64,000 nucleotides of DNA from positions 558,001-622,000 of the forward strand of contig NZ_JANLCJ010000001.1 in the NCBI RefSeq assembly GCF_024979295.1. Direction: 5' to 3'. Positions within the stretch are counted from its first letter, which is position 1, and each line of letters begins with the position of its first letter. Of the stretch, positions 44,125-53,887 are shown piece after piece. The position numbers and the translations under genes are program-made. A model generated the notes under the pieces. That model saw nothing but the letters and a program-made list of their open reading frames with translations. It was not told the DNA's origin and ran no database searches. This stretch comes from Herbiconiux daphne. Its GTDB lineage: Bacteria; Actinomycetota; Actinomycetes; Actinomycetales; Microbacteriaceae.

Positions 44125-44622
44125 ATGCGAACACTGGTACTCAACGCAGGATATGAACCGCTCGGGGTCGTCTCGTTCAAGCGGGCGCTCGTTCTCGTCT
44201 TGAACGAGAAGGCGCGCGTGCTGGCGAGCGACGACGAGCATCCGGTCTTCGGCACTTCTGGTGCCTACGAACGGCCGGCGGTCATCCTGCTCACCCGTTA
44301 TGTGCGGGTGCCGATGAACAGGATGATGCCGGTGTCGCGCCGGGGCGTGCTGCGCCGTGACGCGCAGCGCTGCGGGTATTGCGGCGCCTCAGCCACCACG
44401 ATCGATCACGTGCAGCCGCGCTCGCGCGGGGGCAAGGACACCTGGGAGAACCTCGTGGCCTGCTGCCTGCGCTGCAACAACGTGAAGGGCGATCGCACGC
44501 CGGCCGAGATGGGCTGGTCGCTGCGCTTCGCACCCCGGATGCCGCACCAGGCCGGCTGGTCGATCAAGGGCGCCGAGCGGGCCGAGCCGCAGTGGGAGAT
44601 GTTCTTGGCCGACGCAGCCTGA
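44125..44622 (+). CDS. HNH endonuclease
   Basis: 165 aa from ATG 44125 with AAAGGGA upstream. The N-terminal part reads MRTLVLNAGYEPLGVVSFKRALVLVLNEKARVL, typical of the stand-alone actinobacterial HNH family. The nuclease core is RCGYCGASATTIDHVQPRSRGG with the His of the HNH, then NLVACCLRCNNVKGDRTP, giving two CxxC zinc pairs (CGYC, CLRC) and the Asn and final His/Arg positions. Its cellular role is unknown; such genes are usually part of the core genome and not mobile. The candidate RNA lies directly upstream. Confidence 0.88.
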   Translation: MRTLVLNAGYEPLGVVSFKRALVLVLNEKARVLASDDEHPVFGTSGAYERPAVILLTRYVRVPMNRMMPVSRRGVLRRDAQRCGYCGASATTIDHVQPRSRGGKDTWENLVACCLRCNNVKGDRTPAEMGWSLRFAPRMPHQAGWSIKGAERAEPQWEMFLADAA

Positions 44623-44674
44623 GCGCACCGAGAGTGCTTCGGCGCCCCTCCCGCGGGGCTCGCGGGGGCGGGAG

Positions 44675-45286
44675 TCAGGCCGGCCCGAGCATCCGCGCCG
44701 TCACGTCGGCGAGGGTGGCGAGGAACCGCTCTTCGTCGACGTCGAGCGGGTAGTCGCCGAGCGCGTCGGTCATGATCCAGTAGTGGCTCACGGCCGACAT
44801 CAGCACGGCCGCGAGTGCGTCGATGTCGACGTCGGTTCCGGATGCCTGCGACTGCAACCACGCGGCCAGGGCACCGTGCACCTGGCGCAGCTCGTGGTCG
44901 CGCACTCGGTCGCGCAGGTCGGGGAAGTCGGCGAGGTCGCGCAGCAGCAGGCGATTCACGTCGCCTTCGCCGTCGAGTCGGCGGAGCGCCGCGCGGGCGA
45001 CAGCGACGAAGTGCGCCCGGGACGCGGCATCCGGAGCGCCCGTTGCCGACGACGGCTCGAAGAAAGCGGTGAGCGGCGGAGCGTTCTCGATCTGCCGATC
45101 GACGCCCGCTTCGAGCACGGCGCGTTTGCTGGCGAAGTGGCGGTAAAGGCCGCCGGCGCCGGGGCTGAGGCCGGCGGCGCGCTCGATCTGCGCGATCGTG
45201 GTGGCGCGGTAGCCCTGCCGGCCGAAGAGTGACATCGCGGCATCGAGCACCCGGGCGCGAGCCGCACCGCTAGCGGATGTCGGCAC
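44675..45286 (-). CDS. TetR-family regulator
   Basis: 203 aa from a GTG at 45286, which overlaps the preceding gene by 17 nt. HTH: RVLDAAMSLFGRQGYRATTIAQIERAAGLSPGAGGLYRHFASKRAVLEAG. The C-terminal ligand domain is unremarkable. It is co-transcribed with the F420-type oxidoreductase gene, and a palindromic operator (45681-45696) sits at the operon's promoter, so autoregulation is likely. The inducer is unknown. Confidence 0.85.
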   Translation of the reverse strand: MPTSASGAARARVLDAAMSLFGRQGYRATTIAQIERAAGLSPGAGGLYRHFASKRAVLEAGVDRQIENAPPLTAFFEPSSATGAPDAASRAHFVAVARAALRRLDGEGDVNRLLLRDLADFPDLRDRVRDHELRQVHGALAAWLQSQASGTDVDIDALAAVLMSAVSHYWIMTDALGDYPLDVDEERFLATLADVTARMLGPA

Positions 45287-45668
45287 GGATCAGTTCGTAG
45301 TGCACGGTCGTCCAGCCTTTCCGGCGGTGCAGCCAGGGCACCATCCACCTGTGGAGAAGAGGATAGCGGCGGGCGAGCCCGTTGCGGGCGAGCTCGGCTT
45401 CGGCGCCGTCGAGCCGGCGGGTGGTCGCGGCCACGGGTGCGGCGCGGGGCGTGCCGGCCAGGCTGCTCGGTGCCACGAGCACGTCGGCGAAGTTGCGCAT
45501 TCGCTTGACCTTGCCGGCCTGGTCGTAGGTGCGGAAGTAGCCGTGCCCGTCGACCACGACGAGGCTCACCGGCGTCGCCACCCACCGGCCGTCGCGGCGG
45601 CGGGTCTGCAGCTGGATGGTGCGCCATCTCGTCCAGTCGGTCTGGCTGGAGCTCGCTGTATCAGTCAT
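45270..45668 (-). CDS. PPOX-class F420-dependent oxidoreductase-like protein
   Basis: 132 aa from ATG 45668 (GGAGC upstream); an ATG at 45680 would add four residues. A split-barrel flavin-like fold: the N-terminal strand RTIQLQTRRRDGRWVATPVSLVVVDGHGYFRTYDQAGKVKRMRNF is the family hallmark (RxDGxPVxTPV-like, then R..Y...GKx.R). The C-terminal part has LARRYPLLHRW. These proteins use F420 or bind related flavins or heme. The TetR gene follows with an overlap, making a two-gene operon. Confidence 0.82.
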   Translation of the reverse strand: MTDTASSSQTDWTRWRTIQLQTRRRDGRWVATPVSLVVVDGHGYFRTYDQAGKVKRMRNFADVLVAPSSLAGTPRAAPVAATTRRLDGAEAELARNGLARRYPLLHRWMVPWLHRRKGWTTVHYELIRADIR

Positions 45669-45680
45669 GGTCTGCTCCAT

Positions 45681-45696
45681 AAGTAATCACTTACTG
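45681..45696. promoter_or_regulatory. Palindromic operator in front of the F420-oxidoreductase/TetR operon
   Basis: AGTAA - TCAC - TTACT (45682-45695), with the overlapping near-palindrome AAGTAATCACTT. It is 13 nt upstream of the first gene's start and is the likely site for the TetR repressor of the operon. Confidence 0.65.
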
Positions 45697-45758
45697 ACAG
45701 ATTAGCTCCGTGGCCTCGGCCTGTCATCAGGCGCGACCCGATAAACTTGCCCCGGTCA

Positions 45759-45830
45759 GCCTCTGTAGCTCAATGGAAGAGCAGTTCCGTCCTAAGGAAA
45801 GGGTTGGGGGTTCGAGTCCCTCCAGGGGCA
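45759..45830 (+). tRNA. tRNA-Arg (anticodon CCT)
   Basis: A 72-nt cloverleaf: acceptor GCCTCTG with CAGGGGC (one G-T), D arm with CAATGGAAGAGC, anticodon loop GTCCTAA (CCT), T arm GGGGGTTCGAGTCCCTC, discriminator A. CCA is not encoded. A -10-like TAAACT is about 18 nt upstream. The anticodon stem has one mismatch at its outer pair. Confidence 0.93.
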
Positions 45831-45878
45831 CCGCAGGTTGCTCGACCTCCGCCACAGGCGTCGTTTACGATGTCAGGC

Positions 45879-46112
45879 ATGACGACGCCCGACGGCCCGA
45901 CGCAGGACCAACTCGAGAACTCCGACAAGCTCACGAAGCGCACCGTGGGTGGTGAGCTGCGCTACTACGTGAAGAACATCCGCGAGCACTGGCCTGTCGT
46001 GGTCGAGAACGACCCGAACGCGGCCGGGCGCGAGGCCTGGTTCACGCCCGACGGCAAGTTCCACGCCACTCACGATCAGTTGCGTCGAGACGCTGTTCTG
46101 GGCGTGCTCTGA
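45879..46112 (+). CDS. Short conserved-looking hypothetical protein (about 77 aa)
   Basis: From ATG 45879 (MTTPDGPTQDQLENSD; an ATG at 45870 adds three residues). The core is YYVKNIREHWPVVVENDPNAAGREAWFTPDGKFHATHDQLRRDAVLGVL. It is hydrophilic with no signal peptide, membrane helix or catalytic motif that I recognise. The gene fits between tRNA-Arg and the decarboxylase gene, ending 17 nt before the GTG of the latter. Codon use matches the neighbours. No function can be given. Confidence 0.6.
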   Translation: MTTPDGPTQDQLENSDKLTKRTVGGELRYYVKNIREHWPVVVENDPNAAGREAWFTPDGKFHATHDQLRRDAVLGVL

Positions 46113-46129
46113 CGGCGTAAGGTGAGCGC

Positions 46130-47578
46130 GTGCCGTTGTCTCCCGACGAATATCGCGCACCGCTCGCACGGGCGGCGCGGCACGCCGACGAGTGGCTGGA
46201 GTCGCTCGCCGGCCGGCCGGTGAAGCCCCGGGAGGGCATCGAACAGCTCGAAGCCGCCTTCGCGCGGCCGCTGCCCGAGCATCCGACCGACCCTGCCGAC
46301 GTGGTCGACGAACTCGCCCGCCTGGCCGAGCCCGGGCTCATGGCCATCGGATCGGGCCGCTTCTACGGCTGGGTGATGGGCGGCACGCTGCCGGCCGCGC
46401 TCGCCGCCGACTGGCTGGTGAGCGCGTGGGACCAGAACAACGGCCTCCGCTTCGCGACCCCCGCCACCGCGGCCATCGAAGAACGCGCGGGCGCGTGGCT
46501 GCTCGAGCTGCTCGGCCTGCCCGAGACGAGCACCGTCGGCTTCACCACCGGCGGCACCACGGCGAACTTCGTGGGGCTGGCCGCCGGGCGCGGCGCCGTG
46601 CTCGAGGCCGTCGGCTGGAACGTCAATCAGGGCGGTCTCAACGGCGCCCCCAAGGTCACGGTGCTGGTCGGCGCCGAGGTGCACAGCTCGGTGCAGCTGG
46701 CGCTGCGCTACCTGGGGCTCGGCGAACCGACGGCCGTGGCATCCGATGACCAGGGCCGCATTCGCCCCGACGCGCTCGAGGCCGCCCTCGACGCCGCCGA
46801 CGGCCCGATCATCGTGGCCCTTCAGGCCGGCAACCTGCACTCCGGGGCGTTCGACCCGATGCGCGAGTCCATCCGCCTGGCTCACGAGCACCAGGCCTGG
46901 GTGCATGTCGACGGCGCTTTCGGACTGTGGGCCGCCGCGAGCCCGCGGTGGGCCGACGCGCTCGACGGGCTGGCCGAGGCCGATTCCTGGGCGACGGATG
47001 CGCACAAGACCCTCAACGTGCCCTACGACTGCGGCGTCGCGATCGTCGCGCGGCCCGGCGCCCTGCAGTCGGCGTTCACGGCTCACACCAGCTACTTCAT
47101 CCGCGACGACGCCGGCATCGCCGACCCCATGGACAAGGTGCCCGAGCTCTCGCGCCGCGCCCGCGCCACCCCGGTCTGGGCGGCTCTGCGATCGCTCGGC
47201 CGCAGCGGCGTGATCGCCCTCGTCGAGGGGCTGGCCGCGAACGCCCGCGCGCTCGCCGAAGGTCTGTCGGCCGTGCCCGGCGTAGAGGTGCTCAACGACG
47301 TGGTGTTCACCCAGATCTCGCTGGCGTTCGGCTCCGACGAGCGAACCCGCGCCGTGACCCAGGCGCTCATCGTCGACGGAACGGTGTGGATGTCGGGCTC
47401 GTCGTGGGCCGGTCGCGCCGTGCTGCGCGTCTCGGTGAGCAACTGGTCGACGGATGCCGCTGACGTGGCGGCGTCGGTCGACGCCGTCGCCCGGGCCATC
47501 GCCGCCGTCGACGCAGCGGATGCCGCAGCAGATGGCGCCGTGGCCGCCTCCGAAGCCGATACCGGAGCGAAAAGCTAG
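46130..47578 (+). CDS. PLP-dependent (group II-like) decarboxylase/aminotransferase
   Basis: 482 aa from GTG 46130. Fold-type I PLP enzyme: SGRFYGWVMGGTLPAALAADWL (group II decarboxylase N-terminal region), GFTTGGTTANFVGLAAGR (phosphate loop), HVDGAFGLWA with the Asp that binds the pyridine nitrogen, and WATDAHKTLNVPYDCG with the Schiff-base Lys. The sequence is in the glutamate/aromatic amino acid decarboxylase superfamily, but the substrate residues are not decisive. The Ala/Asp-rich C-terminal tail is probably disordered. Confidence 0.88.
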   Translation: MPLSPDEYRAPLARAARHADEWLESLAGRPVKPREGIEQLEAAFARPLPEHPTDPADVVDELARLAEPGLMAIGSGRFYGWVMGGTLPAALAADWLVSAWDQNNGLRFATPATAAIEERAGAWLLELLGLPETSTVGFTTGGTTANFVGLAAGRGAVLEAVGWNVNQGGLNGAPKVTVLVGAEVHSSVQLALRYLGLGEPTAVASDDQGRIRPDALEAALDAADGPIIVALQAGNLHSGAFDPMRESIRLAHEHQAWVHVDGAFGLWAAASPRWADALDGLAEADSWATDAHKTLNVPYDCGVAIVARPGALQSAFTAHTSYFIRDDAGIADPMDKVPELSRRARATPVWAALRSLGRSGVIALVEGLAANARALAEGLSAVPGVEVLNDVVFTQISLAFGSDERTRAVTQALIVDGTVWMSGSSWAGRAVLRVSVSNWSTDAADVAASVDAVARAIAAVDAADAAADGAVAASEADTGAKS

Positions 47579-47669
47579 TAGTTTTCGCCAGTGGTCCCCG
47601 CGCGGCGGACGAATACCGTGAGCGTGCACGTCGTGCGCTGCCCATCACATTCGTTTCGAAGGAACCAGC

Positions 47670-48314
47670 ATGTCCAACCGCACCCTGCACCTCTCCCGCC
47701 TGCGTCTCGGCGTCGTCGTCGCCACCGCCGCTGCGGTCTTCGCGCTCTCCGGTTGCGCCGGCGACGCCCAGCCGGCCGAGCCCGACGCTCCCGCGCCGGC
47801 GGCCACGGAAGCGCCCGCACCCGAGCCCAGCCCGACCGAGACGGCCACGGCATCCGGAGGCTCGGCCGCCCCGTCGTCGGCGTCGTTCGGAAGCTGCGAC
47901 ACCCTGCTGCCCGCCGAGGTGGTCGCCACCCTCGACGCGGGGCTCGCCGCCGACGCGAGCTTCACGCCGGCCACCGGGTCGTATGCGGCCGAGATCGTCT
48001 CCTACGGCGGCATCGGCTGCAGCTGGACCGACGCCTCGACCGGCAACACCCTCACCCTCGCGGTCGCGCAGCCGCCCACCGACGACCTCACCACGGCCGA
48101 GACCGCCCTCGGCGGCGGCGCCGGAACCGCGACGGACGCGTTCGGCTCGGGCATCCAGGCTTACACGGCGAACGGCGGCGGCACCTTCACGGGTGACATC
48201 GAGGTGTTCACCCCGGCGGGCTACTGGGTGTCGACCGTGTCGCCGCTGTTCACGTCGGCCGAAGCCGCCCAGCCGATCGTCTCCGCCGTGCTGCAGGCTC
48301 TGCCGGCCGGCTGA
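47670..48314 (+). CDS. Lipoprotein A of a tandem paralog pair
   Basis: 214 aa. Signal peptide with lipobox ALSGC, Cys at about residue 28. An Ala/Pro/Glu spacer precedes the domain, which contains GSCDTLLPAEVVATLDAGL, GGIGCSWTDASTGNTLTLAVAQPPTDDL and YWVSTVSPLFTSAEAAQ. Two Cys in the domain (GSCD and GCSW) can form a disulfide. The next gene encodes a clear paralog with the same block order. Function unknown; envelope location is secure. Confidence 0.8.
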   Translation: MSNRTLHLSRLRLGVVVATAAAVFALSGCAGDAQPAEPDAPAPAATEAPAPEPSPTETATASGGSAAPSSASFGSCDTLLPAEVVATLDAGLAADASFTPATGSYAAEIVSYGGIGCSWTDASTGNTLTLAVAQPPTDDLTTAETALGGGAGTATDAFGSGIQAYTANGGGTFTGDIEVFTPAGYWVSTVSPLFTSAEAAQPIVSAVLQALPAG

Positions 48315-48315
48315 C

Positions 48316-49013
48316 GTGCGCGCCTCGCGAGCCACGGGCATCCGGGCGGCGACGGGTGTCGCGGCGCTCTGCCTCGTGACGCTGTCGTCGGCCGGATGCG
48401 CGGTGTCGGCCGGCGGCAGCGATTCGCCGGCCTCCGCCGCCGGTGCTGCCAGCGACGCCGGCCACGACTCCGGCCACGACTCCAGCCGCGGCGCGACCGC
48501 TGCGCCGGCCTCACCGGCCACAGGCGTGCCGGCGACCGACACGGCGGCGCGGTCGACGACGGATGCGGCGCCTGTGATCGATCTCGCCTGCGACGACCCC
48601 GAGGTGGCCGACGTGATCATGGCGGTGGACTCCGAGCTCTTCGCCGAGCCGCAGTTCGCTCCCGACCCGGGGTCGTTCACGCAGCAGATCGTCTCGCTCG
48701 GGGGCATGGTGTGCGGCTGGAGCGACGCGGGCTCGGGTGCCACGCTCAGCTTCGCGGTCGCGCAGCCGTCGCCCGACGATTTGGCGGCCGCGCAGGCATC
48801 CGTCGCCGCCGAGAGCACCCCGGTGGAACTCGGCGGCCAGGGCCCGAGCGTCGACGCCTACGCCGTGGTGGCCGGGGGCGCGTTCGCCGGAGACCTCGAG
48901 GTGTTCACCGCCGAGGGCTACTGGCTGTCGACGGTGTCACCCCTCTATAAGACGCCCGAGTCGGCCGAGGCCGCCGACGTGCTCGCGTTGCTGCTGCAGT
49001 ACCTGCCGAGCGG

Positions 49014-49017
<4 letters not shown>
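48316..49017 (+). CDS. Lipoprotein B of a tandem paralog pair
   Basis: 233 aa from GTG 48316, 1 nt after the first gene's stop. Lipobox LSSAGC, Cys at about residue 26. Domain blocks parallel lipoprotein A: DLACDDPEVADVIMAVDSEL, GGMVCGWSDAGSGATLSFAVAQPSPDDL and YWLSTVSPLYKTPESAEAADV. The shared GW/AVAQP/YW.STVSPL pattern shows a tandem duplication. Both probably act in the same envelope process. Its last 4 nt overlap the end of the convergent LuxR gene. Confidence 0.8.
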
Positions 49018-50798
<1,781 letters not shown>

Positions 50799-50885
50799 AG
50801 TTCCCCCGAAGATGACCCGGCAATGCGCTCAGCCTACTCGCGGAGGAGTTCGACGTGCGGTGCGTGCTTGGTCGGCTGCGATCAT

Positions 50886-50901
50886 TCGAACATATGTTCT
50901 A
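50886..50901 (+). promoter_or_regulatory. LexA (SOS) box
   Basis: TCGAACATATGTTCTA matches the actinobacterial/Bacillus-type SOS box TCGAAC-N4-GTTCGA at 11 of the 12 conserved positions. It ends 10 nt before the next gene's ATG and so covers the start of its transcript. Damage-induced expression of that gene is strongly implied. Confidence 0.85.
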
Positions 50902-50911
50902 GTCTGTGACC

Positions 50912-51217
50912 ATGGGAACGAACAGGCGGTATGGCGACGAGATCGACCGGCGGATGAATCGCAAAGTCGAGGAGTCGGGCCTGCGGCCGCAGTTCGAGTC
51001 GCTGCCGCTCGTGGTCACCCAGGCCGACATCGACAAGCCGGTGCAGCCCGAGGCGCCGATCCCGGTCGAAGCGTGGGTCACCGTCACCGCGGGCAAGGTC
51101 AAAGTGCAGGCCGAGGCGGTGGAGTGGAACAAGAAGGCCGTGCGCATCGTGTGGAACAACGCCGACGGGTCGTCGAACTCGTGCTGGGTGTATCTCGGGG
51201 CGATCACGCGTCGCTGA
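50912..51217 (+). CDS. Small SOS-regulated protein, unknown family
   Basis: 101 aa from ATG 50912 (MGTNRRYGDEIDRRM). No signal peptide or membrane helix. The N-terminal half is charged (DEIDRRMNRKVEESG). The C-terminal half has predicted strands: PIPVEAWVTVTAGKVKVQAEAVEWNKKAVRIVWNNADGSSNSCWVYLGAITRR, with a conserved-looking WVxVxxGxVxxxAxxxxW pattern like a small beta-sheet protein. It does not resemble the known SOS proteins ImuA, SulA or LexA. The LexA box just ahead is the only functional clue. Confidence 0.8.
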   Translation: MGTNRRYGDEIDRRMNRKVEESGLRPQFESLPLVVTQADIDKPVQPEAPIPVEAWVTVTAGKVKVQAEAVEWNKKAVRIVWNNADGSSNSCWVYLGAITRR

Positions 51218-51267
51218 GCGACGCGCTTGCCCTGCCCGCGCGAGCGGGGGCGACGTAGGGTGGGAGC

Positions 51268-51552
51268 ATGGCACGGGAATTCCTGCACGAGACCGAGCGC
51301 AACCGCTACAGCCTGCGCGTCGACGGCGCCATGGTGAGCGCCGTCGACTACGTCGTGAACGAGGGGAGCATCTCGTTCACCCACACCTTCACCGATCCGA
51401 AGCAGCGCGGGCACGGCTATGCCGGCGAGATCGTCGCCTTCGCGATCGACGACGTGGAATCGACCACCGACTACCGCGTGGTTCCGATGTGCTGGTATGT
51501 CGGCGACTGGTTCGAGAAGCATCCGGAACGCGCCGGACTGCTGAGTCGCTGA
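51268..51552 (+). CDS. Small GNAT-like N-acetyltransferase (YidJ/GNAT_C type)
   Basis: 94 aa. The family reads as a minimal GNAT fold: LHETERNRYSLRVDGAMVSAVDY, FTHTFTDPKQRGHGYAGEIVAFAIDDV with the acetyl-CoA loop (QRGHGYAG), and CWYVGDWFEKHPERAGLL near the end. These proteins, about 90-95 aa, are recognised as acetyltransferase-like but most lack a known substrate. It follows the SOS gene by about 50 nt; it could be read through from that promoter. Confidence 0.82.
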   Translation: MAREFLHETERNRYSLRVDGAMVSAVDYVVNEGSISFTHTFTDPKQRGHGYAGEIVAFAIDDVESTTDYRVVPMCWYVGDWFEKHPERAGLLSR

Positions 51553-51568
51553 CGCGCTACACTGGTGC

Positions 51569-51594
51569 GTGGGGAGGGCTTCGGCCCTCTCCAC
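51569..51594 (+). terminator. Hairpin with TTCG loop after the small GNAT gene
   Basis: GTGGGGAGGGC and GCCCTCTCCAC pair (11 bp, one G-T) around TTCG. It lies 17 nt after the GNAT stop. No strong T-run follows, so efficiency is uncertain. Confidence 0.55.
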
Positions 51595-51639
51595 CAATCG
51601 TTAACGCGGGGTTCGGTGGCCCGTTCGGCGGGCGCGTTC

Positions 51640-52050
51640 TCAGCGGGGCGTGAGCCGCACGACGGGGATGGTGCGGTCGCCGGCACGCTCCTGGTAGGCC
51701 ACGAATCCGGGCGAGCGGTCGGTGAACTGGGCCCACGCGACGTCGCGTTCGGCGCCGGTGAGATTCGCTGCCGTGACGTCGACGGTGGCCGAGCCGGTCT
51801 CGATGGCGGCATCCGGATGCCTGAGCAGATTCGCGAACCACGCCGGGTTGTCGGGGGCGCCGGCCTTCGATGCGCAGACGAGCCACGATCCGTCGGGCTG
51901 GGCGATGCCCATCACCGGGGCGAGGCGGGGAGCGCCGCTTTTTGCGCCCTTGGTGTGCAGCAGCACGAGGCTGTCGCCGAAGCCGCCCGTGGTGACGTTG
52001 CCGCCGTTGGCCCGGAACTCGGAGATGACGCGTTCGGTGAAGTCGTTCAC
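51640..52050 (-). CDS. Deazaflavin (F420)-dependent nitroreductase-family protein
   Basis: 136 aa. The Ddn-like family shows here as VISEFRANGGNVTTGGFGDSLVLLHTKGAKSGAPRLAPVM, then GIAQPDGSWLVCASKAG, PDNPAWFANLLRHPDAAIE and VAYQERAGDRTIPVVRLTP. These proteins bind F420 or F420-like deazaflavins and reduce quinones or nitro groups (mycobacterial Ddn). With the PPOX-class gene at 45.3 kb it suggests an F420-using organism. Confidence 0.88.
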   Translation of the reverse strand: MNDFTERVISEFRANGGNVTTGGFGDSLVLLHTKGAKSGAPRLAPVMGIAQPDGSWLVCASKAGAPDNPAWFANLLRHPDAAIETGSATVDVTAANLTGAERDVAWAQFTDRSPGFVAYQERAGDRTIPVVRLTPR

Positions 52051-52232
52051 GTGCCCACGTTACTGCGGCCCGGCGGTCGTGCCGCAATTCGCGCCAAAAG
52101 CTGCGAGGAAAGCTCGCCGGTTACTACACTGAGGCCAGGAATCGGGCGTGACCCGCGCCGCACCCACGATTTCGACCCAGCTTCACCCACCGGATCCGTG
52201 CTCCATCTGCCCGAAAGTCAGGCGGCAACCCG

Positions 52233-53852
52233 ATGCCCGACGAACTTTCCGCCCTGAACGACGACCTCGCGCGATTTCTTGCGACATGGCGGCGTGATCA
52301 TCCGTCGCGCGTGCTGCTCGTGCTCGACGTCTCCGACGTGTCGGCGGAGCGGCGCGTGGCGGAGTTCGACGACGACGAGGATGTCGATGTGCTCGTCTCG
52401 GAGCTCGACGGCGAGCTGGCGGGGGTGCGCGGTGGTGCGGCGGAAGCGGCCGGGGTGGCGTCGGTCGGCGTGGTCGGCGCGGAGTTCGCCGGTGGTTCGG
52501 GCGACGCCGATGCGTCTGGGGGCGTCGGTGCTGAGTGGGTGTCGGGGACGACAGCTGGCGGCGCGGCCGAGGGCTCTGGTGAGGAGGCTGGGCTCGGGGT
52601 CGCTCAGGGCGGAGTGGCTGACGGCGAGGCGGTCGGCTCGGATGCGGCCGTCGGCGGGGTGGAGCTCGGCGGCGAGGCCGATGGTGATGTGAGCGAGCTC
52701 GGGGTGACCCAGGGTGGCGTGGCTGATGGCGAGGCGGTTGGCTCGGATGCGGCGTCCGATGGGACGGAGCTCGGCGGCGAGGCCGAGGGCGATGTGGGCG
52801 AGCTCGGGGTCGCTCAGGGTGATGTGGCCGATGGCGAGGTGGTCGGCTCGGATGCGGCCGTCGGCGGGGTGGAGCTCGGCGGCGAGGCCGATGGTGATGT
52901 GAGCGAGCTCGGGGTGACCCAGGGTGGTGTGGCTGACGACGAGGTGGGCGCGGGTGGGGCGGCCGGGGGCGTCGCGCTCGGGGACGCCTCGCGGGCGGCG
53001 CGACGACGGGCGCGGATCGGATTGGGGGCCTGGACTCGAGGCGCCGACCGCGAGACGCGGGCACGCCGGGCGGCTCTGGCACGGGCGACTGCCGGTGGCA
53101 CGGCTCGCGTGGACGGTGACGAGGAAGCCAGCGCGAGCGCCGATGGCGACAGCCCGACTCAGAGCGGCGCCGACGAAGGCGCTCTGATCAGCGACATCGC
53201 CGGCGGGGAAGACGCTGTCGTCAGTGACATCCGTGGCGGAGAGGGCGCTGTCGTGACGAACATTCGCAACGGGCGAGACTCGGTCGCGGGCGACATCGGC
53301 GGCGGTGGTGGGCGAGGCTCGGTCGCGGGCAAAGCCGGCGGTGGGGGAGGCGCGCGGGTCGCTGGTGGACGAGACCGGGCCGACGACACGGTGGTGGACA
53401 AGGCCGGGGCCGGGAAGGCCGACGGCGGTGGGGCCGGGACGACTGCCGCCGCGGCATCCGGAGCGCCCTCGCACGCGCGATTCTCGTCGGTGGAACAGCT
53501 CGCCGTCGCCGCGGTGCTCGACGGCGGCAAGACGGTCGAGCGGGTCGCGAACGCGTTGCGGGTGCCGATCGGCTCGGTCGCGGGGTGGGTGTCGAAGGCT
53601 CGTCGCGTGCGGGCGGAGGTGGCGGATGCCGCGGAGGCGGCTCAGGCGGCGGAGGAAGCCGAGGCCGCCGAAGCCGCGGAGGTGCTAGCCCTGTCAGAGA
53701 CGGCAGAGACAGCAGAGACCGCGGAGGGGGCAGACCTGGCCGACGCGGCAGGCGCAGCAGACTCGGCCGACGAGGTGGGCGCAGTACACGACGCAGAGGC
53801 AGCGGACGCGACGGCGACGGAGCCCGGCCGCGACACCGCGAACGGGGTCTGA
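52233..53852 (+). CDS. Repeat-rich acidic protein with C-terminal helix-turn-helix
   Basis: 539 aa from ATG 52233. Residues 1-40 form a globular start (MPDELSALNDDLARFLATWRRDHPS). From about 122 to 250 there are three and a half tandem copies of a 35-residue unit (LGVTQGGVADGEAVGSDAA...), matching a 105-bp DNA period at 52593, 52698, 52803 and 52908. A second repetitive block follows at about 320-360 (ISDIAGGEDAVVSDIRGGEGAVV). The C-terminal part holds an HTH-like segment (LAVAAVLDGGKTVERVANALRVPIGSVAGWVSKARRVR), then an Ala/Glu repeat. The frame is open over 1.6 kb, but low complexity makes translation uncertain. Confidence 0.6.
   Translation: MPDELSALNDDLARFLATWRRDHPSRVLLVLDVSDVSAERRVAEFDDDEDVDVLVSELDGELAGVRGGAAEAAGVASVGVVGAEFAGGSGDADASGGVGAEWVSGTTAGGAAEGSGEEAGLGVAQGGVADGEAVGSDAAVGGVELGGEADGDVSELGVTQGGVADGEAVGSDAASDGTELGGEAEGDVGELGVAQGDVADGEVVGSDAAVGGVELGGEADGDVSELGVTQGGVADDEVGAGGAAGGVALGDASRAARRRARIGLGAWTRGADRETRARRAALARATAGGTARVDGDEEASASADGDSPTQSGADEGALISDIAGGEDAVVSDIRGGEGAVVTNIRNGRDSVAGDIGGGGGRGSVAGKAGGGGGARVAGGRDRADDTVVDKAGAGKADGGGAGTTAAAASGAPSHARFSSVEQLAVAAVLDGGKTVERVANALRVPIGSVAGWVSKARRVRAEVADAAEAAQAAEEAEAAEAAEVLALSETAETAETAEGADLADAAGAADSADEVGAVHDAEAADATATEPGRDTANGV
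52593..52985 (+). repeat. Tandem 105-bp repeat (about 3.7 units)
   Basis: Unit starts at 52593, 52698, 52803 and 52908 are exactly 105 bp apart. The first three units are nearly identical at the DNA level; the last is partial. The period is a multiple of three, so the frame is kept. Confidence 0.85.
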
Positions 53853-53887
53853 CGCCGGGCGTCGGTGCCATCCCCTAGCGTGGAGGC

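Noticed and set aside
52593..52985. CRISPR array or integron repeat
   Set aside because: The 105-bp units are contiguous, in frame and code for a repeated peptide.
52218..53474. A 418-codon antisense frame opposite the repeat-rich HTH protein
   Set aside because: Its repeats simply mirror the 105-bp period. The plus frame is longer and ends in an HTH-like segment. I prefer the plus frame but not with full confidence.
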